Shown: positions 36,425-45,780, counted from the stretch's first letter. The stretch: 64,000 bases of DNA from Leptolyngbya sp. BL0902 (GCF_016403105.1 NZ_CP046155.1:3749906-3813905), one strand, 5' to 3'. A program made the numbers and translations. The notes: generated by a model not told the origin, from the letters alone.

Positions 36425-37876
36425 ATGTCTGTCATCCGCGAACTGCATCAACAGTTGGTCAGCAAAGAGCGATCTGCGGTGGAAATCGCCCAGGGATACC
36501 TCGACCGGATGACGGCTTTAGAACCCAAGCTCCACAGCTATCTGACGGTGACGGCCGATGTGGCCCTGGCCCAGGCGGCGGCGGTGGATGCCCAAATTGC
36601 CGCCGGAGAAGCCATTGGCCCCCTCGCCGGAATTCCCATCGCCCTCAAGGACAACCTTTGCACCGAGGGTATCCGCACCACCTGCGCCTCCAAGGTGCTA
36701 GAAAATTTTGTGCCGCCCTACGAATCCACCGTCACCCAAAAGCTGAAAGACGCAGGCATGGTGGCCCTGGGCAAAACCAACCTGGACGAGTTCGCCATGG
36801 GCAGCTCCACGGAAAATTCCGCCTACCAACTGACGGGCAACCCCTGGGATGTGGAACGGGTGCCCGGTGGCTCCTCTGGCGGGTCGGCGGCGGCGGTGGC
36901 GGCGGGAGAATGCGCCGTGGCCCTGGGCTCGGATACGGGCGGTTCCATTCGTCAGCCTGCGTCCTTCTGTGGCGTGGTGGGCCTAAAGCCGACCTATGGC
37001 CTGGTGTCTCGGTTTGGGCTGGTGGCCTATGCCTCGTCGCTGGATCAAATTGGGCCGCTGACCCCCACCGTGGAAGACGCCGCCCTGCTGCTGGGGGCGA
37101 TTGCGGGCCATGATCGCCGCGACTCCACCAGTTTAGATATCCCCGTACCGGACTACACCCAATACCTCAAAACCGACCTGAAGGGCCGCAAAATCGGCAT
37201 CATCACCGAAACCTTTGCCGCCGAGGGCATCGACCCCGCCGTGAGATCCGCCACGGAAAAAGCCATCCAACAACTCAAAGACCTAGGGGCCGAAATCCAG
37301 GAAATTTCCTGCCCGCAGTTCCCCTACGGCCTGCCCACCTACTACATCATTGCCCCCTCGGAGGCCTCCTCTAACCTAGCCCGCTACGACGGCGTGAAAT
37401 ACGGTGCCCGCAAGGACAACGACAGTTTGATCACCATGTACACCAAAACCCGCGCCGAGGGCTTTGGGGACGAGGTGAAGCGGCGGATTATGATCGGCAC
37501 CTATGCCCTGTCGGCGGGCTACTACGATGCCTATTATCTGAAGGCCCAAAAGGTGCGAACCCTGATTAAGCAGGACTTTGAAAAGGCCTTTGGTCAAGTG
37601 GATGTGCTGGTGTGCCCCACCGCGCCGACGACGGCCTTCAAAGCCGGGGACAAGGTGGACGACCCCCTCAGCATGTACCTGTCTGACCTGATGACGATTC
37701 CCGTCAACCTGGCGGGTCTGCCGGGGATGAGTTTGCCCTGTGGGTTCGATGATCTGGGCTTGCCCATTGGCCTGCAACTGATTGGCAACGTGCTGCGGGA
37801 AGACCTGCTGTTTGAGGTGGGCTACGCCTACGAACAGGCCACCGACTGGCACAAACAGCGGCCCCAACTCGGCTAG
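36425..37876 (+). CDS. gatA: Asp/Glu-tRNA amidotransferase subunit A
   Basis: GatA provides the amidase half of GatCAB, which converts Glu-tRNA(Gln) and Asp-tRNA(Asn) to the amidated forms; cyanobacteria depend on it for Gln-tRNA. The protein has 483 residues from ATG 36425 ([13 protein letters not shown]); the longer frame adds ten non-conserved residues. The amidase triad is K75 (IALKDNLC), cis-Ser S150 ([11 protein letters not shown]) and nucleophile S174 ([11 protein letters not shown]), spaced as in characterised GatA. gatB and gatC are not nearby. Confidence 0.97.
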   Translation: MSVIRELHQQLVSKERSAVEIAQGYLDRMTALEPKLHSYLTVTADVALAQAAAVDAQIAAGEAIGPLAGIPIALKDNLCTEGIRTTCASKVLENFVPPYESTVTQKLKDAGMVALGKTNLDEFAMGSSTENSAYQLTGNPWDVERVPGGSSGGSAAAVAAGECAVALGSDTGGSIRQPASFCGVVGLKPTYGLVSRFGLVAYASSLDQIGPLTPTVEDAALLLGAIAGHDRRDSTSLDIPVPDYTQYLKTDLKGRKIGIITETFAAEGIDPAVRSATEKAIQQLKDLGAEIQEISCPQFPYGLPTYYIIAPSEASSNLARYDGVKYGARKDNDSLITMYTKTRAEGFGDEVKRRIMIGTYALSAGYYDAYYLKAQKVRTLIKQDFEKAFGQVDVLVCPTAPTTAFKAGDKVDDPLSMYLSDLMTIPVNLAGLPGMSLPCGFDDLGLPIGLQLIGNVLREDLLFEVGYAYEQATDWHKQRPQLG

Positions 37877-37993
37877 CCAAGGGCTAAAGATGATGATGAT
37901 GTAGGTCTGCCCCAGCGGTTGTGCCCCAGCGATTGCGCCGAGAGGGAATCCGGAGGCCAAGCCGAAAGTCTATCCTCGCCGCCCCTAGATGCC

Positions 37994-39877
37994 CTAGAAC
38001 ACTAAATCTAACCCCAGATGGGCGAGGTCGAAGTTGTAGAGGCGACTGCGCTGATCATCTTCAGGAACGCTCCAAATAAACTGGCTGGGGGATCGCTGCA
38101 CCATGGCGGTGGGGCAGGGCAAATGGCTGATGCGGTTAATGACTTGCCCCTCTTCATTCATCAGGGAGAGGTGGCCCTCAGCATCGAGCAGGCCATAGCC
38201 AACGGCGGTTTCAAAGATCCAGCGGGGGTGGATATCGGCCCGGTAGCGCACCATCCGCAGCGGCTTCAGATCCACCACCAGGAGCGACTGGGGTTGATCC
38301 ACCTCCAGGGCCAGATAGCGGTAGGGTCGCCGGGTAGGTACCAGGTTGTGGAGAGCAACGGGCAGCGGCATTGGCCCTAGGTATTGGCCTCGCCGGGTAA
38401 TCAGATGCACGAGGGTTTTCTGGGGCTGTTGCACCACTAGGCCCAGGTGGTGGCTGTCTAAGGCCAGCAGCGCAATAATGCGGCCCTCGGCGATGGGAAT
38501 GGAAACCCGACAGGCGGCAGAAATTTTGACCGGGGTCTGAGGCTGGTTCCGCAGGTGGCGAATCAGCAGGTCGGCGGTGGCCGGGTGGGGTTGCTGCACC
38601 GTGGCAAACCAGCGGCCATGGGGGGCTACCGCCATCTGAATAGGGTCGGCCTCTTGGGCAATGCGGCCCAAACCGTGGGGAATAGCCAAGAGATGGAGGG
38701 AGGTGGTCGTAGCCAAAATACCGCCCTGGGGCAGCGGCACAAAGCGCTGGACTGGCCCCGGTAGGGTAAAGCCCTGGGTGGGGCCGGGAGGGGTGGGCAT
38801 TCCTTGATTGGGCCAATGGTAGAACCAAACGTGATTCTCAGCGGCGGTGATGAGGAGATTGGGGGTGGCTGGTGACAGATTGGACGCCGCCGCCGGAGAC
38901 CAAGCCCCATCCTTTGTGGTGGGCTTGGACGCTAGCGGCGGGGCAGCGTGCGGCAAGGTGACTAGGCCCATCACCTGAATTGGGTGGGGCATGGCGACCC
39001 AGGGCAGGTCAGGGGCTACCACCGGGTCGGGCAGTACCTTTCCCCCGAGGGGCACGGCAGCAAACTCTCCGGTGCGGCAGTCTTGGTAAATTTGCCCAAT
39101 GGCTTGGCGCATGGCCTGGGCACTCTGGAAACGCTTAGGAGCCAGCTTTTGCAACGCCTTGGCCACCACGGCCCGAATTGGATCCGGCAGCTCCGCTGGA
39201 ATCTCTGGGGATTGGTTCATGTGAGCCACCATCAGCTCCATGGGCGTGCCAGAAAAGGGCCGTTTCCCCAACAGCATTTCGTAGAGAATAATCCCTACCG
39301 CATAGAGATCAGAGGTGAGGGGGTGCTGGTTATAAAACCGCTCCGGGGCCATGTAGGCGGGGGAGCCAGAATGCCCCATTTCCGACTCGTTCACCTCCTG
39401 GCTAAGGCGGGCGATGCCAAAGTCAGAAATCCGCGCCACCCAGCCCCTAGGTGTGAGGGTGAGCAGAATATTTTCCGGCTTGATGTCGCAGTGAACGATG
39501 CCCTGCTGGTGGGCATGATCCAACCCCGACAGGATATCCAACACCAGCCCCAGCATTTCCTCCCAAGACAGGATGATGTCGCTTTCCAGGATGGATCGCA
39601 GGGTGCCGCCTTCGCAGTAGTCCATCACCAAGTAGCGGCCATTGGCGGAATGCTCTAGGGCTTGGCAGGTAACAATGTTGGGATGTTCTAGGCTCAGCAA
39701 AAACCGTAGTTCCCGCAGAAACTTGTGGGTCGGAAACCGATCCTTGTGCAGATATTTCAGCGCCACCAGTTCCCCCGTTTTGCGATGGATGGCGCAATAG
39801 ACCTGACCAAACTGCCCATGGCCCACCAGCCCAAGCAGTCGATAGTGGGAACGTCGGATCGGTCGGCGTATAGCCAC
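37994..39877 (-). CDS. spkG: Serine/threonine protein kinase, probable SpkG orthologue
   Basis: The 627-residue protein has an N-terminal Hanks-type kinase domain: P-loop GHGQFGQV (19-26), K41, catalytic loop H129-C130-D131 in HCDIKPEN (Arg of HRD replaced by Cys, i.e. a non-RD kinase), DFG D152, and APE in MAPERFYN. After residue about 275 a Pro/Ala-rich linker leads to a roughly 300-residue C-terminal region rich in short beta-like repeats, perhaps a propeller-type sensor domain. It is the last gene of a minus-strand cluster whose first four members resemble slr0144-slr0147. In Synechocystis that operon ends with slr0152 (SpkG), so synteny supports this name. Confidence 0.85.
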   Translation of the reverse strand: MAIRRPIRRSHYRLLGLVGHGQFGQVYCAIHRKTGELVALKYLHKDRFPTHKFLRELRFLLSLEHPNIVTCQALEHSANGRYLVMDYCEGGTLRSILESDIILSWEEMLGLVLDILSGLDHAHQQGIVHCDIKPENILLTLTPRGWVARISDFGIARLSQEVNESEMGHSGSPAYMAPERFYNQHPLTSDLYAVGIILYEMLLGKRPFSGTPMELMVAHMNQSPEIPAELPDPIRAVVAKALQKLAPKRFQSAQAMRQAIGQIYQDCRTGEFAAVPLGGKVLPDPVVAPDLPWVAMPHPIQVMGLVTLPHAAPPLASKPTTKDGAWSPAAASNLSPATPNLLITAAENHVWFYHWPNQGMPTPPGPTQGFTLPGPVQRFVPLPQGGILATTTSLHLLAIPHGLGRIAQEADPIQMAVAPHGRWFATVQQPHPATADLLIRHLRNQPQTPVKISAACRVSIPIAEGRIIALLALDSHHLGLVVQQPQKTLVHLITRRGQYLGPMPLPVALHNLVPTRRPYRYLALEVDQPQSLLVVDLKPLRMVRYRADIHPRWIFETAVGYGLLDAEGHLSLMNEEGQVINRISHLPCPTAMVQRSPSQFIWSVPEDDQRSRLYNFDLAHLGLDLVF

Positions 39878-39884
39878 TAGGCAA

Positions 39885-40547
39885 TCATCCCTGCTGCACT
39901 AGGGCCTGCATAATACTCTGGTGAGATTGGCCATTGGCCACCAGCGCGGTAGCCGCTTGCAGCCGCTTCCCGAGGCCAATGACAAAGCGATTAGCATCGT
40001 CGCCCCGCGTCGTGCAGCTCGTTTGCACGCACACCAGTTCGCGCCCGGTAAGCTGGCTAAAGAAAATCTCTAGGATGCCCCGCTCTAGATCGCCGGAGGG
40101 GCTTTGGCTGTCGGGGGCGGCGGCGGTAAAGGGCGAGTGGTCAATTTCGAGGCAGAGGAAGCCCTGATCCCGGTAGGTAATATCTAGGGTGATTTGGCCC
40201 CAGCCGTGGGTTTTCCAGCACTGCTGAAGGGACTGCAAGAACTCCGCCATGGAGAGGTTGGCCAGGGGCTGGCTGTAGTAGTCGGCCAGTTCTTCACAGA
40301 AGCGGGCGTAGAAGTTTTTGCCCCACCAGCGGCCACAGTTGTACAGCACCAGCTTCGAGGCTTGGCCCGTTTCCTTTTCCAGTCCGGCGTAGATGGCTTG
40401 CAGGAGGGGATTGGGAATGGCCAACAGGCGATCCCCTCGGCGATTTTCTAGCAGGCCAAGCTCGGTCGAACCGCGCACATAGAGATCCTGGGCAAAGTAG
40501 TTGCCCGGTAGACGGCCATCAACGAGTAAATCAGCAACGGAGACCAT
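39885..40547 (-). CDS. V4R-domain protein, Slr0147-like
   Basis: The 220-residue soluble protein has a V4R-type small-molecule-binding fold in its C-terminal half, with the pattern LVCVQTSCTTRGDDANRFVIG (Cys-x5-Cys then Gly-Asp and a hydrophobic end). The N-terminus MVSVADLLVDGRLPGNYFAQDLYVRG and LYNCGRWWGKNFYARF are family-like. In Synechocystis, Slr0147 and Slr0144 are paired V4R proteins in an operon linked to photosystem II assembly, possibly tetrapyrrole-binding. It ends 7 bp before the kinase gene begins, so co-transcription is strongly suggested. The ligand is unknown. Confidence 0.82.
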   Translation of the reverse strand: MVSVADLLVDGRLPGNYFAQDLYVRGSTELGLLENRRGDRLLAIPNPLLQAIYAGLEKETGQASKLVLYNCGRWWGKNFYARFCEELADYYSQPLANLSMAEFLQSLQQCWKTHGWGQITLDITYRDQGFLCLEIDHSPFTAAAPDSQSPSGDLERGILEIFFSQLTGRELVCVQTSCTTRGDDANRFVIGLGKRLQAATALVANGQSHQSIMQALVQQG

Positions 40548-40711
40548 AGAGTGATGTCCTCACGGGTACGGTAGTGGGCGAAGGGAGGCCGAGGCGGGCC
40601 GAAGTATGAGTCTGGAGGGTGAGCCTGAACGGCAGGGCTAGAAGGTCAGTCTAGAGGGCAAGACGCTGTCTGGATAGAGCAGCGCTAGGCGGTATTCCTC
40701 GATTGAGCGGC

Positions 40712-41224
40712 CTAAAACAGGTTCGCTAAGGAATCCATCTCTGCCGCAGGGGCCGTGGGGGCGGCGGCGGTGCCCAACAGCAGATCTTTCGCCTTGGTCA
40801 GTCCCGGCTTCAGCAAGTTAAGCTGGGCCGGGGTAAAGACCTTGGCCAGTTGTTGATCCAGCAGTTGAAACAGTTGCTGATCGAGGGCTTGGGTTTCGTG
40901 GGCCTTCACCAGTTCTGGAAGCCAGCCCTGCAACCGCCCCTCCACAAAGGCGCTGTCGTCCAGCAGCATCGACATGGCCACATAGCGCAGCACCATCAGG
41001 CCATTGCGAACACTGCGCTCCACCTTGGCTTCTGGTTCTTGGGTGCGTTGTTGGAGGGCATCGGCAATGGGCTGCATGATGGCCACTTCCTGATCGCGCA
41101 GGGTGCGATAAACCGCGATGCGCTCGGGAATCGAACTCACGTACTGGCTCAGCAGGGTGAGATCGTTGGCATCGAGGTAGGGTTTATCTGCACTTTCAAA
41201 CAAGCTATCGAGTTTGAAGGTCAT
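40712..41224 (-). CDS. Phycobiliprotein-like helical protein without bilin cysteine, Slr0146-like
   Basis: This 170-residue, all-helical protein has an N-terminal half (YLDANDLTLLSQYVSSIPERIAVYRTL then IMQPIADAL) that follows the order of allophycocyanin helices (compare YLSPGELDRIKSF and IIKQAGDQL). The later RNGLMVLRYVAMSMLLDD aligns with RDLDYYLRLVTYGIVSGD. The chromophore-binding cysteine of phycobiliproteins is replaced (SVRNGL in place of CLRDL), so covalent bilin attachment is unlikely. The tail is Ala/Pro-rich and ends in EMDSLANLF. By position it corresponds to slr0146. The homology assignment is by eye and should be treated as a hypothesis. Confidence 0.7.
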   Translation of the reverse strand: MTFKLDSLFESADKPYLDANDLTLLSQYVSSIPERIAVYRTLRDQEVAIMQPIADALQQRTQEPEAKVERSVRNGLMVLRYVAMSMLLDDSAFVEGRLQGWLPELVKAHETQALDQQLFQLLDQQLAKVFTPAQLNLLKPGLTKAKDLLLGTAAAPTAPAAEMDSLANLF

Positions 41225-41297
41225 AATCCGAATCCTTGGGAAAGCGTTGCAGGGCAGCAGAAACGGGCTACGAAGACGGTCACGGGCCTAGGCTTTT

Positions 41298-41636
41298 CTA
41301 GCCAAACAAGCTAGAGAAGTCGTCGAGGGTGAGATCATCGCTAGGCATATCCGTGGTAGACGACGGAGCCTCTAGGGGCGCAATGGGCACACCAATGGTG
41401 GGCTTACCCTCCCAGGACATCGTCTCAAAGAACTGGCCCACGGTCAGGTTGAGGGGCATCTCTCCACCCAGGCTGGGGTCGCCGATGGCAGTGGCGCTAG
41501 CGGCAGAACGCATCGCCACGCCGCTCCAGTTCACCCCCTCAAAAAAGGCTTGAACCGTTTCCCGCATCCAGGGCTGGTTGGCCGACTGACTGGCTGAACT
41601 GTGGCCATTGGTGGCCGATAACGTTGCGGAGATCAT
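41298..41636 (-). CDS. Small conserved protein, Slr0145-like
   Basis: The 112-residue protein contains two internal units of similar pattern, TVQAFFEGVNWSG (about 28-40) and TVGQFFETMSWEG (about 65-77), separated by a Ser/Ala-rich linker. It ends in the acidic peptide DDLTLDDFSSLFG. Its ATG overlaps the stop codon of the preceding V4R gene by 4 bp, so translation is coupled. No enzyme motif is seen. The position between the two V4R genes matches slr0145. Confidence 0.75.
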   Translation of the reverse strand: MISATLSATNGHSSASQSANQPWMRETVQAFFEGVNWSGVAMRSAASATAIGDPSLGGEMPLNLTVGQFFETMSWEGKPTIGVPIAPLEAPSSTTDMPSDDLTLDDFSSLFG

Positions 41637-42316
41637 GCGCCACCTTCCCCGGCCCGCAGCCGTTTTTCAATGTCGCGGGCGTTGGCCCCTTCGTTCATCC
41701 AAAAGGCGGCGGCGTCAATGCGCTCCCGGCCCCCCAGCAGGAATTTGCAGTAGGTTTCGCCCATGGAGTAGCACTGAATTTCGATGCAGCTCAGTTGTTT
41801 CCGCACCATTTCGGTGAAAAATCCGGCAAACAGCCCCGCATAGAGGTGGCACACGGGCTTGCCTACGTCCCCTAGGGTACGGGCCACCGCCGAATCAAAC
41901 AGGTTGATGAACATAAAGCCCTGCTTGCGGTCGCTCATGTCCACCTCCCAACGGCCCCAGCCCTGGGAGATAAAGGGCCACCACCAGGTTTCTAGCAAAA
42001 ACATCAGGTTGGCGCGGCGAGGGCTCATGGAAAACTCCTTCTCAAACCAGCGCTCGAACTGGAGGGAGTCAAACTTGCCCCACTCTAGGCCCACGGTGTA
42101 CATGATGGCGGCGGAGGCATCCCCCACCTCCTCCTGAAGCCCTTCCAGCAAGCCAATGATGAAGTCTTCACTGGTCAACACGTTGCGGGTGTCGTTCCAG
42201 TCGGTGATGGTGCCGCGATCCGTATTGAACTGGAAAAAATCCTTGAGGGCATAGTGGTTATGCTTCTTCGGGAACTTTTGGTGCAGGCGATGGGCGGTCT
42301 CTGGGGTCATAACCAT
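41633..42316 (-). CDS. V4R-domain protein, Slr0144-like
   Basis: The 227-residue soluble protein is the first gene of the minus-strand operon. Landmarks include LHQKFPKKHNHYALKDFFQF near the N-terminus, the Trp-rich block LLETWWWPFISQGWGRWEVDM, and the V4R signature LSCIEIQCYSMGETYCKFLLGG with three cysteines. It is paralogous in architecture to the protein at 39885-40547. Slr0144 of Synechocystis has the same place in its operon. The region upstream (42317-42820) is shared with divergently transcribed psaE, so a photosystem-related promoter region may serve both. Start ATG 42316 or 42310. Confidence 0.82.
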   Translation of the reverse strand: MVMTPETAHRLHQKFPKKHNHYALKDFFQFNTDRGTITDWNDTRNVLTSEDFIIGLLEGLQEEVGDASAAIMYTVGLEWGKFDSLQFERWFEKEFSMSPRRANLMFLLETWWWPFISQGWGRWEVDMSDRKQGFMFINLFDSAVARTLGDVGKPVCHLYAGLFAGFFTEMVRKQLSCIEIQCYSMGETYCKFLLGGRERIDAAAFWMNEGANARDIEKRLRAGEGGA

Positions 42317-42820
42317 GATCTATCAAGCCTTGACGGTTCTCACTGCTATACGTAATGTGCCCACGCCACGCCAGAATTAACCGTTTTTTTAATCATTATT
42401 GACGCTAAATTCTGGCCAGCTTGGGGCACCTATTCCCTAGGGTATCGAGGATCCGGCGATCCCGCCCTTTGGTCGGGTCTTCAAATAGACACAAAACTTA
42501 TCTCAACCCACCCCAAACGGGCCACTCTTCCGGGCAGACGCTTGACCTTGACCCTCCTTGACAGACTTCCCTAGGGTTTTCTGTCCTTCAAGATCCCCTC
42601 TCCCCTGTCTGACCCAAAAGCCTGGATCCCAATCGAGCCAACGCAACAAAACTTAAACCCCGCCCCCCCACGGGAACTGTGCAGTCGTAGTAATCTGTTG
42701 AACGTGGAAGTCAACCCTATTGAGGTTCTTGCTCGGTTCTTGTTAATAGGACAAGGCCACGGAAGGGTCTGGGCCTTAATAGATTGTCATAAATACTTGG
42801 TTTTCAAGAGGGCATGATTT
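42317..42820. other. Divergent promoter region between the slr0144-like operon and psaE
   Basis: No gene is seen in 504 bp. The psaE side is AT-rich, with the inverted repeat CTTGT/ACAAG at about 42737-42753 and a CATAAATACTTGG stretch just upstream of the start. On the operon side, TATA-like sequence near 42347-42355 could be a -10 element. No clear HLR1 (RpaB) site was found by eye. Confidence 0.4.
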
Positions 42821-43027
42821 ATGGTTCAACGCGGTTCTAAGGTTCGGATTCTCCGCAAAGAGTCCTACTGGTATCGGGATGTGGGTACCGTGGCCACCAT
42901 TGACCAAAGCGGCATCAAATATCCCGCCGTGGTTCGCTTTGACAAAGTGAACTACTCTGGCATCAACACCAACAACTTTGCACTTTCTGAGCTAGAAGAA
43001 GTGGAAGCGCCCAAGGCTAAGAAGTAA
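42821..43027 (+). CDS. psaE: Photosystem I subunit IV (PsaE)
   Basis: The 68-residue stromal/cytosolic subunit of photosystem I has an SH3-like fold and helps ferredoxin docking and cyclic electron flow. The whole sequence is conserved: [35 protein letters not shown] and NTNNFALSE. The C-terminus is a short Glu/Lys tail. It is divergent from the slr0144-like operon. Confidence 0.98.
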   Translation: MVQRGSKVRILRKESYWYRDVGTVATIDQSGIKYPAVVRFDKVNYSGINTNNFALSELEEVEAPKAKK

Positions 43028-43212
43028 GCCTATCTCCTGGACAACGCCACTTTCTGACGGTTAGCCCACACAATACCCCTGTTGCCTACACTCTACCCCA
43101 TGCTTGACCGTTGGTCTCGGTGGGGCTGAGGAAGGGTAATGGGGGTGTTGTTTTTGGGAGTGGGGAGTCGGGTTAGGATCGGGCTGTATCATTCCGCTTT
43201 CTGGAGAACTCT

Positions 43213-44061
43213 GTGCCTGAACTGCCCGAAGTTGAAACCGTCCGCCGGGGGCTAAACCGCGTTACGCTGCATCAGGCGATTGTGGGCGGTGAGGTGTTGC
43301 TAGCCCGCACGGTGGCTCATCCTCCCAGTGCCGATGCCTTTTGGGCTGGACTCCGTCAGACTCACCTGGTCGAATGGCAGCGACGGGGCAAGTATTTGCT
43401 GGGTCAATTGGCGAACGAAGCCGATCAGCCTGCGGGCTACCTGGGGGTGCATCTGCGGATGACCGGGCAATTACTGTGGGTTGATCCTACCGAACCCGTG
43501 CAGACCCATTGCCGGGTGCGGCTTTTTTTGGAGGGTAATCGCGAACTGCGCTACGTTGACCAGCGCACCTTTGGCCGTCTGTGGTGGGTGCCCCCCGGTC
43601 AGGATCCGGCCTCAGTGATGACGGGGCTGCAATCCCTAGGGCCAGAACCCTTTGACGACGCCTTCTCTCCGGCTTACCTAAAGGAACGCCTTGCCCGCAG
43701 CCAGCGCCCCATCAAAAACGCCCTGCTGGATCAAGCCCTCGTTGCCGGAATTGGCAACATCTACGCCGACGAAGCGCTGTTCCTCAGCGGTCTGCGCCCC
43801 ACCACCCTGGCCCACAGCATTAGCCTGCCCCGCCTAAAAAAGCTGCACCAGGCCATCCGCGACGTCCTCACCACCAGCATCGAATCTGGCGGTACCACCT
43901 TCAGCGACTACCGCGACATCTACGGCACCAACGGCAACTACGGCGGCGTGGCCTGGGTCTACGACCGCGAAGGTCAGCCCTGTCGAGCGTGTCAGTCCCC
44001 CATCCATCGGCTCAAGCTGGCCGGACGTTCCGCCCACTATTGCCACCAATGCCAGCGGTAG
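43213..44061 (+). CDS. mutM: Formamidopyrimidine-DNA glycosylase
   Basis: This base-excision repair enzyme removes 8-oxoguanine and Fapy lesions. It has 282 residues and a GTG start, giving the mature N-terminus [13 protein letters not shown] with the catalytic proline and Glu. The K of helix 2 (GRRGKYL-type, here [11 protein letters not shown]), the H2TH motif ([20 protein letters not shown]) and the C-terminal zinc finger ([20 protein letters not shown], then CHQC) are all present. It precedes ndhO by 52 bp on the same strand. Confidence 0.97.
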   Translation: MPELPEVETVRRGLNRVTLHQAIVGGEVLLARTVAHPPSADAFWAGLRQTHLVEWQRRGKYLLGQLANEADQPAGYLGVHLRMTGQLLWVDPTEPVQTHCRVRLFLEGNRELRYVDQRTFGRLWWVPPGQDPASVMTGLQSLGPEPFDDAFSPAYLKERLARSQRPIKNALLDQALVAGIGNIYADEALFLSGLRPTTLAHSISLPRLKKLHQAIRDVLTTSIESGGTTFSDYRDIYGTNGNYGGVAWVYDREGQPCRACQSPIHRLKLAGRSAHYCHQCQR

Positions 44062-44113
44062 AGGCGATACAATCAGCATAGTTAACCTGTTGTTCACGAA
44101 CGTCATCCACACC

Positions 44114-44332
44114 ATGGCAGCAACCCTCAAACGCGGCGATTTGGTCAAAGCCCTGCGGGACAAATTAGAAAACAGCCTAGAAATCAAGGCCAGCGACCCC
44201 CGGCTTCCCCCCTACCTGTTTGAAACCAAAGGGGAAATTGTCGATCTTACCGATGACTATGCCCTGGTGAAATTTGGCCATGTGCCCACCCCCAACATCT
44301 GGCTGCGGCTAGATCAACTGGAGAAAGTCTAG
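44114..44332 (+). CDS. ndhO: NDH-1 complex subunit O
   Basis: This 72-residue peripheral subunit belongs to the photosynthetic NDH-1 complex, which acts in cyclic electron flow and respiration. The sequence [20 protein letters not shown], then [20 protein letters not shown], and [16 protein letters not shown] is diagnostic. The start at 44114 matches the family N-terminus; the longer frame from 44090 lies in the spacer after mutM. Confidence 0.96.
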   Translation: MAATLKRGDLVKALRDKLENSLEIKASDPRLPPYLFETKGEIVDLTDDYALVKFGHVPTPNIWLRLDQLEKV

Positions 44333-44365
44333 ATCCCTCACCCCGCCTAGGAGATCGGCCCACCC

Positions 44366-45316
44366 ATGACGACGGATACTCCCTTTCCCCCCAGCCTGCT
44401 CAAGGACGACCTGTTGCGCCTCGTGCCCATCGACCTGGCCACGGCAGACTCCCTCAGCCCCATCACCGAGGTTTGGGTGGATCCTCGGCGTCATCAGGTT
44501 ATTGGGGTGGGCTGCGGGGGCGGATTAGGTCGTCGCAGCCAGCGCTTCCCCTGGAGCCAAGTGGTCTCCATTGGGCACGATGGCCTCGTCCTACGAGCTT
44601 CGGAACCTCCATCGAGTCTTTCAGAAGAAAACCGTCTTCCAGAGGACAGCCCCTTTGGCGAAGGCATTGCCCTCAGCGACGTGGAGGTGTGGTCAGACTA
44701 CGGGGATCGCCTCGGCACCCTCACCGACTACCGCCTTGTGCCTGCCACGGGCGAAATTGTGCAGTACCACTTCACGACCCCAACGACAACAGCTTCGACA
44801 GCACCTTCTGAGGACGCCAACAGCCTGCCGCCGGGGTGCTATGCCCTGCCGCCCCAGGCTGTCATCAGCCTAGGCCGTCGCCGCATGATGATCGCCCACG
44901 AAGCCCTCGCCCAGGCCGAACGTTTGGGAGATCCGGCTCCCCCCCGTCCCGCTGGCCCCCGGTCGGCCCTTGATGCCCTGCCCTTAGATCAAGTCTTCGA
45001 CCACATCCCCGACCCCAAACAAACCTGGGACGCCACCCTAGACAAAACCCGCCAAGCCCGCACCCAGTTCTCAGAACAGTGGCAGGAGCAGGGCCAACGG
45101 TTCCAGTCTGAGGCGCAACAGCGCTTAGGCCACTGGCTGGGCGACGTGAAAAAACGCACCCGCCGCCTGCGCCATCAACTGCGGGAAACCGTTTCTGATG
45201 TCACCGCTGGTCTGCCCGAACCGCCCCAACGACGACGCCCCGAACCGCCCCCCGTCATCGACGTAGACGCCACCGAACTCTGGGGCGACGACGAGCCGCC
45301 ACCGCCGCGCCGCTAA
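44366..45316 (+). CDS. PRC-barrel domain protein
   Basis: The 316-residue soluble protein has two PRC-barrel-like units: residues about 10-80 (LVPIDLATADSLSPITEVWV, then VIGVGCGGG) and about 100-180 (GIALSDVEVWSDYGDRLGTL, DYRLVPATGEIVQYHF). A charged, Gln/Arg-rich helical region (about 215-275) and a Pro/Arg/acidic tail ending in DDEPPPPRR follow. PRC barrels are often found in photosynthetic or RNA-processing proteins; the role here is unknown. It begins 33 bp after ndhO and may be co-transcribed with it. Confidence 0.85.
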   Translation: MTTDTPFPPSLLKDDLLRLVPIDLATADSLSPITEVWVDPRRHQVIGVGCGGGLGRRSQRFPWSQVVSIGHDGLVLRASEPPSSLSEENRLPEDSPFGEGIALSDVEVWSDYGDRLGTLTDYRLVPATGEIVQYHFTTPTTTASTAPSEDANSLPPGCYALPPQAVISLGRRRMMIAHEALAQAERLGDPAPPRPAGPRSALDALPLDQVFDHIPDPKQTWDATLDKTRQARTQFSEQWQEQGQRFQSEAQQRLGHWLGDVKKRTRRLRHQLRETVSDVTAGLPEPPQRRRPEPPPVIDVDATELWGDDEPPPPRR

Positions 45317-45413
45317 ACTGATAGCTCTGCCTCAATACTAGAGCTACCTGCTCCCTTGTCCTGAGAGCAGGTCAGACGTGGGCGGTACGAGGAATGGGCC
45401 AAAGTTAGGGGGC

Positions 45414-45521
45414 TTACCGTGCCGTAAAGCGCCTAGACCACCACAGCAGTGCTCCATAGACCAGCACCAAGTAGGCCACAGCCAGGACGGGAATAATCAG
45501 GGTAGGGGTATCGAGGGCCAT
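45414..45521 (-). CDS. Possible small single-span membrane protein (35 aa)
   Basis: This short frame encodes MALDTPTLIIPVLAVAYLVL followed by VYGALLWWSRRFTAR: one hydrophobic helix followed by aromatic residues and a basic tail, like small photosystem, cytochrome b6f or NDH subunits. Codon choice is GC-rich at third positions. It matches none of the small subunits I know (PetL, PetN, PsbM, PsbT, PsaM, Psb30). No good ribosome binding site is visible. Confidence 0.4.
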   Translation of the reverse strand: MALDTPTLIIPVLAVAYLVLVYGALLWWSRRFTAR

Positions 45522-45624
45522 GACAGTCACAACGGGTAGGAGCGAAGGGGACGCAAAGGAAGCCGTTCAATCCTCAATCCCAAAAACGTCCCTAGGCAAA
45601 GATATAGGGGAAGGTGGGTGAGGG

Positions 45625-45780
45625 TCACTTCACCGCCCTGCCGGATTTTTTAGAGCCCAAAACCTTCCGGTCTTTGGGGCCAAAAACCAGCGAACGACGA
45701 TAGCAATAAGGCCCATAGGCGCAGGGATTCAGCCCCAGCATTCCGGCGATAAACACCAGAACCAAGGCGACCTTGAGCAA
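45625..45780 (-). CDS. Possible small secreted or membrane protein (51 aa)
   Basis: The frame starts at TTG 45780 with GGAG about 5 nt upstream. The peptide has a hydrophobic N-terminus (LKVALVLVFIAGMLGLNPCA), then YGPYCYRRSLVFGPKDRKVL and a basic tail. It resembles a signal peptide followed by a short cationic mature part with two cysteines. No known family. The non-ATG start and small size keep confidence low. Confidence 0.35.
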   Translation of the reverse strand: MLKVALVLVFIAGMLGLNPCAYGPYCYRRSLVFGPKDRKVLGSKKSGRAVK

